Shown: positions 17,825 to 25,710 of the stretch, in pieces
How positions within the stretch are numbered: position 1 is the first letter of the stretch
Layout: every line of letters begins with the position of its first letter
NCBI GenBank assembly: GCA_021464525.1
Contig: JADRCO010000843.1
Location: 1-25,710, forward strand
Direction of reading: 5' to 3'
Source of the DNA: Rhizophagus sp. LPA8_4_AMF
Taxonomy: Eukaryota > Glomeromycota > Glomeromycetes > Glomerales > Glomeraceae
DNA length: 25,710 nucleotides
Notes under the pieces: model-generated
What the model saw: only the letters and a program-made list of their open reading frames with translations
Told to the model about the DNA's origin: nothing
Database searches by the model: none
Position numbers and translations under genes: made by a program

Positions 17825-20324
17825 TTATACATCATCTGGATAACAAAAAGTAGCCATATGTTCTTGTCTATTAAGTTCATTCCTTGCAGAAGCAATAATT
17901 TCATATTGACCAAAGGTTAGTCCGAAATTAACACTTCTATTATCAAGATGTACGTCTAATAATGATTACAAAAAAGTTATACAATTTTCACTAAATATAT
18001 TATTGAAAAAATAATTGTAAATTTACCTGAAAGATCAATATTTAGTATCCCAAGTCGTTTTACTCCTGGTTCATCACAGTACCCTATATTGTACTTTTGT
18101 GTATAGTAAATAGCAAAACTTTCACTTGTCTTCTTAGGCACAGGTTTAAAATTGAAGGAAAAAGTTTGATCAGGTGTAATTTCAGTGCCTCGTTTGACTA
18201 AAGTCTTGAATTTACAATTTTTTTCATCATGTGTAGGATCATTACTACTTTTCCAGTTATATTGAATTCCATAAGTATATTTAAGGATCCTTAAAGAATT
18301 AACAAGTTTTAAATTGTCAAATTCAGTATCATACAAAATAGCTGATACCATGGATAATCCATAAATTACAGCTCCACGTGAAGTTGCTGCTTCTGGGTGA
18401 GCGGGAACTGAAACATTATTCACTTGGTGACTAAATTCTTCTTTTATTCTATTTTGAAAATATTTATTTACACAAAAATCCCCAGTTAAAAATATTGTTG
18501 AATAATTTTCTTTAGTATTTGAAAGTTGTACATGTATTAAACGAATAATTCTATCAACAATAGGATCAAACATTTTTTTTATGTCATTATATTTAATTTC
18601 AATCACCCAGTCAATTTCTTCCATGATTTCCCTAGTTTCTTCACTGACATACTGTAGCAAAATTGGAGCTTCTTCTTCAATGACTAGTTCATATTGAAAC
18701 TCCATATCATCGCCTGCAAAAAGACTTGTTATATGTTGATAGAAATTTTTGACCATGTATTGTAATTGACCATAATGATTTTCTATTAGTTGATCTATGG
18801 CACAAGATCCAAGTCTTTTACGTAATAATTTAATAAATTCTTTATCAATAAATCTGGTTTCACGGGGATCTCTAATGTGTGCAGTAAATTTACTCAATTG
18901 CAATGGATTATTTTTAACTAACTTACGAGTGGTTAAATCTATAGTATATTTACCACAATCAACAAACATAAATGTCTCTAAAAAAATATGAATTAAAAAT
19001 TATTTGAATCCTCATTAAATTAAATAATTAATGATCAAAACTTGCCTCCTATATCATGGCTCTTCACACAATACAATGCAGTAGCTTCAGCTGTAAATAA
19101 AGAAAAATTAATCGCATTAATTAATAAAGGCCTTATTTTTAAAATCAACTTACATTCTGTAGCAAATTGCAGTTTTTCTGAGTTTATATCTTTAATGAGG
19201 TTCGCATTATATACACATCTTCTCATAATAGCCTTGTCTGTTTCTGAATATTCTGCAGGAATTGTAAGTATTAACAATACATTTTCAAAGTAGTCAATTC
19301 CATGCCAAGTGTCTTTAATATTTTCTTTAATGAACTAAATTTTTTATTAAAATAAGTAGACATTTAAAATTAAAATTAAAATAATATTGGAATTATAGTA
19401 ATTCATACCATTCCGATTTCTCTAAGATAGTCAGTAATAGCCTTTTTATAATCAATTGGAAGTTTTGGTTTTAAATTATCTGGCAAGTCACCCAAATATA
19501 ATTTGAACAATTTAACGGGTTCGCTATTTTGTTTTCTACTTTTCGTTAGTCTTAAAGCTGAGGTACCCCAACACAACACATTAATATATTCATCATCATA
19601 TTGAAGAACTGTTTTTGTTTTAACCGGACCAATTTCCCAAGGCCATTCACTATTTATATGTATATTTTGATCATCATCAACATGACAATAAGCGAATCCG
19701 GAATATGTTACTCCAAAATCTAATCCGACCACAATTCTAGTATCACCAAAACCTTTAAAAGTGTACGAAATCGATTTAGTTTTGTTTAATCATTATTAAT
19801 AAATTTTTTTAAAAAGTTTATTACCACATACCTTTACTATTATATCTTTTACTATTATCTAAAGAGTAGGTTGTTAGATTATTGTTAATATTACAATTTT
19901 TTTGTTCATTGTTTTCTTTAAAAGCATTAATAGTATTATTATCAATTTCGTCAACTTCCAATATTTTTAAATTTTTTTCTAAATTTTGAGAAATTACTCC
20001 AAGTCGTTGAATTTCTTTATTTTTTTGTTTTTCTAAATTTAAATCTTTTTGAAGTTTTTCAAATTGTTCATTTATCTTTTGAAGTTTTTCTTTTAAATCA
20101 TTATTAATACGTAAAATTTTTTCATTTTCCTCAATTAAATTTCGTAAAATATCTTGATTTTTTTCTTGAAGATTCTTATTGTCTTGCTTAATTCTTTGAT
20201 TCTCTTCTAATAAATTTATAAATTTATTATTTAATTGTTTGAAACCAGTTTCAAGTTTTTCGACAACTTCATGTTGATTATCAGCAGGAAATAAGTTTTC
20301 GGAATTTGAGCATTCATTAGTCAT
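17825..20324 (-). CDS. Coiled coil fused to Hsp70-like protein, HSP-C
   Basis: Six-exon gene: 20324-19832, 19752-19409, 19334-19154, 19090-19046, 18977-18027 and 17955-17825. All phases agree, giving 714 aa. Residues about 18-125 form an uninterrupted Leu/Lys/Glu/Asn-rich coiled coil. A linker of about 40 residues is then spliced (phase 1) onto an HSPA12-type Hsp70-like body starting GFGDTRIVVGLDFGVTYSG (165 on). The phosphate-1 motif is kept, but phosphate-2 is VDCGKYTIDL (360-369) instead of VDCGGGTVDL. The adenosine motif is LTGDFCVNKYF (518-528) instead of LVGGFSESPYL. ATP binding or hydrolysis may therefore be weak or lost. The fourth intron (19045-18978) uses a GC donor, AG|GCAAGT. The coiled coil may cause oligomerisation or tether a partner. 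An internal start giving only the Hsp70-like part cannot be excluded. Confidence 0.83.
18978..19045 (-). other. GC-AG intron in HSP-C
   Basis: A 68-nt intron with donor AG|GCAAGT and acceptor TTTTTTTAG. Using it gives DIGETFMFVDCG in frame. No GT donor nearby gives a phase-compatible product. GCAAGT is the usual extended consensus of the minor GC-AG class of U2 introns. Confidence 0.75.
19832..20324 (-). other. Coiled-coil exon of HSP-C
   Basis: The first exon encodes 164 residues beginning MTNECSNSENLF. Near-continuous heptads run from about residue 18 to 125 (for example LLEENQRIKQDNKNLQEKNQ), followed by an Asn-rich linker. It ends at AAAG|GTATGT. The next exon begins at 19752 after TTTTAAAG, keeping the frame into the Hsp70-like domain. 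Confidence 0.8.
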
Positions 20325-22123
20325 GATGTTATCGCTTAAATTGACAAGTTATTTTATTTACAACTTTATACCAAAAAATGGTTTCACAAATTTTGCAAAA
20401 TGTAACATACATCACATGATAAATAGTACGTAATCACGTTAAACCAATTTGTCTTTATAGATTAGTACGTGTTTTTAAATTTTATTAACAAAATTGATTA
20501 ATAGTAAAAATAATATTGAATATGATAGAATAATATTTAAAATGTTACAGTGTTAGTGTAATAATATAGGAATAGATTCTAAATATTTTGAACAATTAAA
20601 TATGTGTGAATTGTAACTAACTATAAATAATAAAATATCTCATACCCTATTCCTTCTAAAAAACATGCTTCTAAATTATGCAAAGAGTTTTATTTTCTAG
20701 AGAAATATACTCATAATTAATATCTTATACTAAAACCTTTTCAGTCTCAATATGAGTGACTTGACATAATCCCTAATATAGCTTATCTAGATATAAAATT
20801 TATTTGGCCTCGAATTATGAATGAGTGTGTGTTATTAATTTTAGAATATTATGTTATTTTCATTATTGGTTAATAAAGAATTTAATTCATGATAAGATGT
20901 GCATTTTGAGTTAATAAATTAGAGTAACGTGATAGAAATTTCGGCTTAAATAGAATTTTTTGCGAAATTTTATTGGTGCAAAATGCGGTATGTTTGGGCA
21001 AGAGTAAAAAAGAATTTTATTTGCGCAAAGTGGGCGTTTGAGGGTATATGTGAAAATTTTGTCTGTTGTACAGAGCCTGCCGTGTGATCATTTACTTTGT
21101 GACACAGGAGTACATGCATGTGGATCATCGAACGTCTTCCCGAGCTGTGTCACACATAATTTTGCCGTAAACTACTATCGTTTTTATGATATTCAGAAAG
21201 ACCAGTTACATGATTTTCTTTAATTAAATCAGATAATACATTAATAATCTGTACATACTTTAATTAGTTAGTACGGTTTAATACATACAGTATTGTCTTT
21301 ATCGCGTCTTTCCTTTCTTTAACGGTTACTAATTTGGTAGTAGTTTAGTTTCGGATCCGAATTTCAGTAAAAATAATATGCGTATGGTCAATTTTGCATT
21401 TCTTTAGAAATTCTTATTATATCTAAAGTAATTGTTTCTTAAATAAAGTTTGATTTATATTCTTCTTTCTTTGTGTTTATATGTAATACATTTCACATGA
21501 TTTTTTTTTTACAGAAAGTATCGTATTACGAATAATTAGACAATAGGATTTAGTAAACGATTAAAAATATAAAGTAATATCTGGTATAGTAAAAAATGCA
21601 GCTTTAAAGAAACTTTAATATCAAAATTATATAAAATCAATTGGAAAAAAATGTCGTGTAACATGGTAAACTATTTTTAACCTATGACCCTTAATTAGGG
21701 ATTAGATCGGCGCTTGTTTTATTATCAACTTTACGATGACATAATGACATTATCCGGAAATACTTGTTATTTTGAAATGTGCTATACAATGTGAAAAAAA
21801 ATATATCCATAAATAATTTACTTCAATCATAACTAACATCTAATTATAAAATAGGGATAATAATTAGATATTTAAGGAGACTACAATAACAAACTAACGG
21901 ATAAAAAAGATGTATGCATTTCAAAAGAACGAATTCATATGTATAAACAAATTCTTATGCACAAAGGACGCAAAAAAAATAAAAAATTTTCTTATTTTGG
22001 AAGATTTCAATCGAATGAGAAATGATCAACTTCAAATAAAAAGTCTATTTGTTTTTCCTTAATTAAGAATATTTAATAAAATTTTTATCTTTAAATGACG
22101 GTAAATTAATGATCCTTAACAAA
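20325..22123. other. Intergenic region upstream of HSP-C and SSP genes
   Basis: About 1.8 kb between divergent genes, holding the HSP-C promoter at its left edge. It has a 10-bp inverted repeat TGTGACACAG / CTGTGTCACA (21098-21107 and 21145-21154) in a small less AT-rich patch (about 20990-21180), and many T/A runs. I see no gene; the 61-codon frame at 21038 lacks coding character. Confidence 0.5.
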
Positions 22124-22154
22124 TATAAAAGAAGCGACAATTTTGCCTCGCTTC
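22124..22154 (+). promoter_or_regulatory. TATA box and adjacent hairpin of the secreted-protein gene
   Basis: TATAAAA at 22124-22130 is followed at once by GAAGCGA and TCGCTTC (22131-22137 and 22148-22154), a perfect 7-bp inverted repeat with a 10-nt loop. The position, about 120 bp before the ATG, suits a core promoter, with transcription starting in or just after the inverted repeat. Confidence 0.5.
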
Positions 22155-22247
22155 CCTATCAAAAAAAAAAGATAATTTACTAATTTTATAACGATAATAA
22201 TTATTGATCACAAATTAATTTTCAACAAAATTTTTTAAAAACCAAAA

Positions 22248-22682
22248 ATGATTTCAAGAAAATTGCCCCTTTTGGCTATCATCGCCTTGTTTTGTATGAT
22301 CTTTATGGGATTAACTCAATCCGCTCCATTAAATAAACGTCAAGATGATGGCGGGGGTGCACCCAGTATCGCTGACTTTGATAACGGGGTTACAGGTCGA
22401 TTTACCTGGGTTGAAACTGAGTCTTATCGTTTTACTGGACAATTTACTAGAGGCTTCGAAAAAGATACGAATATCAAAAATTATGAATTTTTTATAGTAA
22501 CCAAGGATGGAAAGAAGATTGATTTTATCAAAGACTTTAGAAAAAATGTCAAAATTTACCCAGCTGGAGGTACTTCACCTTTTCAAAAAGATTATAAAGG
22601 TACTGTTGATAAGCTTGTTGGTGGTTACTTTATTATTAAACATAAAGGAAAGAAATTTTCTGAGGCTTTAATTAAAGATTAA
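22248..22682 (+). CDS. Small secreted protein with Kex2 site
   Basis: A 144-residue protein with a clear signal peptide: basic MISRK, a hydrophobic core LPLLAIIALFCMIFMGL, and likely cleavage after TQSA near residue 26. A Lys-Arg at 30-31 (PLNKR|QDD) fits Kex2-type processing in the Golgi, leaving a mature protein of about 113 residues. The mature part has regular alternating hydrophobic residues and many Lys/Asp (FTGQFTRGFEKD, GGYFIIKHKGKK), suggesting a compact beta-rich domain. It has no cysteine in the mature part. The A-rich leader before ATG and the strong TATA box support expression. I know similar secreted proteins in arbuscular mycorrhizal fungi; their biochemical role is unknown to me. 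It is a candidate secreted effector or cell-wall protein. Confidence 0.82.
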   Translation: MISRKLPLLAIIALFCMIFMGLTQSAPLNKRQDDGGGAPSIADFDNGVTGRFTWVETESYRFTGQFTRGFEKDTNIKNYEFFIVTKDGKKIDFIKDFRKNVKIYPAGGTSPFQKDYKGTVDKLVGGYFIIKHKGKKFSEALIKD

Positions 22683-22731
22683 AAATTTATATACAGCATA
22701 CTTTAGTTAATTAGTTAATTAGGATTCACAA

Positions 22732-22763
<32 letters not shown>

Positions 22764-23510
22764 TATTATATATAGTATATAATTCCTTTCTCGAATCACC
22801 ATATTTTTGTAAATCAATTTCTTTTTATATTAAAATAAACGGTTTTAACTATATTAAGAATAAATGAATTTGCCAATCAAATGGTATTAACTTTTAAGTT
22901 TAGATCAGACACTGATCAGGCGCAGAAGAATCACGCGTCGCACAATTGAAATTAATTTATACGGGTTAATCTAAACGTCTACAGATCGACACAAATTATT
23001 TTATTATATTATATAGAGTAAATAAATAATATTGTATATCTTAATAAAACGTGATACCGCATTCACAATCTTATTCCATTGACCATACATATTTTGCGTT
23101 CAATAAAACGGTTTATTAAATAAGAATATCTTTCTTTATTGTCTTTTATAAATTTATATTATTCTAATACAATACTTTCCGAATAGTGAATATTTATAAT
23201 TCATAAAAGTTATATAATATTTACAAAGCTTAATTAGCGTTTTGAAAGTCGGAATCAATTTTTATAATTTGTAATTTACTAAATTTTTTTTTTTTTTTTT
23301 TTTTTCTGTGATGTATGACAAATATGATTCAGTTTTTATTTTGGATAATATTTCCATAAAAATAAACTATGGCAATGTTTCATAAATAGCTAGCGACGGC
23401 GGTGAATACAATTCATTGATCAAGTCGTGCAACCTTCTATTTCTATTAGTTTACACAAATGACCTAAAATGATAGTCAAATGATTTCATCATTGCCGCCA
23501 AAATAAATGG
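22683..23510. other. Intergenic region with poly(T)/poly(A) tracts
   Basis: Immediately downstream of the secreted-protein gene. It holds a T-run joined to an A-run (about 22732-22763), then AT-rich DNA with a less AT-rich patch (about 22908-22990) and a 20-plus T-run near 23284-23305. No gene. Confidence 0.5.
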
Positions 23511-23695
23511 GGATGCACCCCAAATCCCCAAATCCCCAAATCCTATATCCCAATCCCAATCCCAATTCCATATCCCAATCCCATATCCCATATCCCATAT
23601 CCCCAATCCCAATTCCAATCCCATATCCCATATCCCATATCCCCCAATCCCAATCCCAATCCCATATCACATATCACACATCCCATATCCCATAA
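23511..23695. repeat. CCCAAT/CCCATAT microsatellite
   Basis: About 185 bp of irregularly alternating ATCCCA-type units (CCCAAT, CCCATAT, CCCCAAAT). The C's are all on the + strand, so the minus strand carries many GGG runs separated by 3-4 nt. Both strands show open frames of about 60 codons, but these are only repeat translations. Confidence 0.92.
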
Positions 23696-24123
23696 ATTTG
23701 AATTGTGCAACCTTACTCATATTGGTCACAATTATCACGTGACATTACACGAAATTCCGAAAAGGAATATTTTCTTTCCACAAAAAATGTGACTATTGGT
23801 TTCGCAGATATTCCAAAAAAGGAAATTTGTGCGCCGATCATATAATTCCGACCAGCATTTCAGGATTATACTACATACCAATAATTTTGAATTCAATGAT
23901 AGTAAAATCACATTCTAGCATTAATATTGATTAAACTATATAAATAAAAAATGTATTTTATGATTTAATTAGGAGTATGTAGGATAGGGATGATAAATTA
24001 TCGTAATTCATAAAATTTAGTTATGTTATGGTAATTTTCTATAAGTTATGTTACACTATTTTATCGTAATATACATTAAAGATGATCAGATGATTGACCG
24101 TTAATCTGATTTTTTTAGAAAAA
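23696..24123. other. Intergenic region left of the hAT relic
   Basis: AT-rich flank with repeated TTATGTTA/TTATCGTAAT words at about 24000-24070. No gene; it may include the left end of the hAT element, but I cannot find its terminal repeat. Confidence 0.4.
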
Positions 24124-24760
24124 TGCCCCAAAAAATATTCTTTTTGGTCAGAGTTTGAAGAAACAACAGATTACAATGGAATAAAATGATATATATGTAA
24201 ATATTGTAATTCTGAATGGGCAAAAAATGCGACAAGATTGCAGGAGCATTTTAATACTTGTATGATAAGGAAAGTTGCAGTAGAATCTGTTGAACCTGAA
24301 CCTGAACCTACAATAAAATATGCTTATGGACGCAAACAAACTACTTTAAATAACCATATATCTTCTTTTATAAAACAAGATTAGGAAGAATTGGAATTAT
24401 TATTAGTTCGTGCATTTTGCAGCACTGGAATTCCCTTTAATGTAGTAGAAAATGTTGATTTTCAATTGTTTTTACAAAAAGCAAGCCCTTTATTTCAAAT
24501 TTCATTCTGTTGTACATTATCTGGTAATTTACTGAATAAAGAAAACAAAAAATTTAAAAAAAGCAGTTTGAAATGTTTTCAATGAAATATCACATTTTTG
24601 CATAACAAGTGATAGATGGTCAAATGTGAATAAATCTCCAATAATTAATTACATAATAACAACTCCAAAGCTTATTTTTTATAAATCAGTTTATACAAAA
24701 GAACATCATACTGGAGAAAATATACATTTTTTAAAGCCATCTAACCATTCCTCTGAATAA
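24124..24760 (+). pseudogene. hAT-family transposase relic (BED finger)
   Basis: Reading from 24124, the frame gives KYSFWSEFEETTDYNG, a stop (TGA 24187-24189), then CKYCNSEWAKNATRLQEHF ending in a cysteine: the C-x2-C ... H-x-x-x-C layout of a BED zinc finger. After a second stop (TAG 24382-24384) come LLVRAFCSTGIPFNVVENVD and FQLFLQKASPLFQI, typical of the hAT transposase region before the catalytic domain. A frameshift near 24585 leads to CITSDRWSNVNKSPIINYII and KSVYTKEHHTGENI. Two stops, one frameshift and loss of the C-terminal half mark it as dead. The remainder is cut off near 24760, where a different relic begins. Confidence 0.8.
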
Positions 24761-24764
24761 TGAT

Positions 24765-25075
24765 AGTCTTTTATAGAAAATTGTTTGGCAAAATAACTTG
24801 CCTTTATCTGCAGAACTGCACAGATCTTTATTTTGCAGAACTGCACTATCAATATTCTGACTTGTGTTAAGTGCATTATCAACCCAAATACTCAGCATGT
24901 CTTCAAGCTGGGGCTACTTTGGACCACAAAATTTTTTAATGCTTTCTTATCCTTCTGATATAGAAATCTAATGCTCTTACCCTCACAAAATATTGGTAAC
25001 TGTTGACTTTTTAATATGATATTGTTGTGCAAGTTCAACATTAGCACTGGTTGAAATCAAACCTTTCGGTCATGT
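24765..25075 (-). pseudogene. pogo/Tigger-like (CENP-B HTH) transposase relic
   Basis: Read on the minus strand, a helix-turn-helix-like segment NVELAQQYHIKKSTVTNIL lies near 24985-25045. After a frameshift, LEDMLSIWVDNALNTSQNID and AVLQNKDLCSSADKG follow near 24800-24910. This order matches the paired HTH domains of CENP-B/pogo/Tigger (Tc5-type) transposases. Stops and frameshifts interrupt it, and the catalytic region is absent. A 13-bp direct repeat TGCAGAACTGCAC (24809 and 24834) sits in the second part. Confidence 0.6.
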
Positions 25076-25710
25076 GATAAATCAGCAGATCTGTAATGCA
25101 TTCTGGCTTAATTTTGGAATTCATTAAAAATTGGAAGTCATTTGATATAGCTGATTTGTGGCATAAAATTCTAATAGCCACAGTATAGTGAAAAAATCAA
25201 GCTTTTTTTAGCAAAGTTTAATTATTTTTTCCTTTAACCTTCTTTCACCTTCCTTTCCAAAACTTTTTAAAAAAACTTTTTTTTTAATTTTTATAGGAAA
25301 CGTTTCTAACATTTTCTTTTTTTGTTAGTCTTTTAACGTTGTTAACAGGTCTGTTTCAGACACTATCAACTATAACTACACGTTAGAGAGACAATAGCTA
25401 TAACATAGTTTATATTAGTAAGACGCAAAAACACAACACACAAAATATAATACAATATCACAGTTCATTTTTAATATAAGAGTTTATTGAATGTTTAATA
25501 TAAGTTAATCTCTAACTTATACAAACAAATCTAACACACACACTTTCTACTCAAGAAAAATCTAGGAATATTTATATAAAAATAAAATATAAGAAAAATA
25601 CCCTATAAAAAAAGTGGATACGTTTGTATACGGAATTTATACGGAAAAATATGTTTACATACTGAAAGATACGTTTTGAATATGGAGAGATACTGAATTG
25701 GTCAATTTTC
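25076..25710. other. Unassigned right-hand flank
   Basis: Continues from the pogo-like relic to the window edge. It includes an ACACAACACACA-rich stretch (about 25430-25445) and, at the very end, recurring ATACGGA/ATACGTT/ATACTGA words (about 25617-25700). It could include transposon or LTR sequence, but no paired repeat or coding motif supports that within the window. Confidence 0.3.

Noticed and set aside
21038-21223. 61-codon frame with several cysteines
   Set aside because: No signal peptide or domain, no promoter or start context, and it overlaps an inverted repeat. It looks like chance.
23476-23695. Open frames of 62-64 codons on both strands
   Set aside because: They are translations of the CCCAAT/CCCATAT microsatellite (Ile-Pro / Trp-Asp repeats) and have no independent coding evidence.
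25300-25710. LTR or telomere-like repeat at the right edge
   Set aside because: No second copy of the sequence, no target duplication and no TTAGGG-type array is visible in the window.
1-25710. CRISPR array or bacterial operon structure
   Set aside because: No regularly spaced direct repeats with unique spacers. Spliced genes and fungal families rule out a prokaryotic source.

Overview
This window reads as very AT-rich nuclear DNA of a filamentous fungus. The genes have short GT-AG introns of 43 to 114 nt, and the intergenic DNA is full of homopolymer runs. The protein families are a TKL-like kinase with a Cys-x2-Cys / NWTSGN leader, HSPA12-type Hsp70-like proteins, long coiled-coil proteins with a shared C-terminal domain, and a Kex2-processed small secreted protein. 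Together they are what I know from arbuscular mycorrhizal fungi such as Rhizophagus (Glomeromycotina). That assignment is inference from family recognition; no search was run.

Layout. 1-2148 (+): a spliced kinase gene whose leader and N-lobe are duplicated in tandem with their intron (period about 548 bp). 3939-4721 (+): an orphan helical protein. 5125-5400 (-): a relic resembling a Myb/SANT-like domain. 6088-8501 (-): an intact nine-exon Hsp70-like gene (HSP-A, 603 aa, spliced by hand). 9229-11235 (+): coiled-coil protein CC1, divergent from HSP-A. 11415-13958 (-): a broken Hsp70-like gene (HSP-B) split by a TA-flanked element of about 854 bp that carries two hairpins with 18-19 bp arms. 14560-16170 (+): CC2, a paralogue of CC1, divergent from HSP-B. 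16505-16960 (+): a Cys-rich pseudogene. 17825-20324 (-): HSP-C, a six-exon gene whose splicing joins an N-terminal coiled coil to an Hsp70-like body (714 aa). 22248-22682 (+): a small secreted protein. 23511-23695: a CCCAAT/CCCATAT microsatellite. 24124-24760 (+) and about 24765-25075 (-): decayed hAT and pogo/Tigger-like transposase relics lying side by side.

The central theme is the 6-20.3 kb block. A divergent pair (Hsp70-like gene on -, coiled-coil gene on +) occurs twice. In the second pair the Hsp70-like member has died while its coiled-coil partner stays open. A third Hsp70-like gene carries its own coiled coil in the same polypeptide. This suggests that the coiled-coil proteins and Hsp70-like proteins act together. 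That is an inference from gene order and fusion, not a demonstrated interaction.
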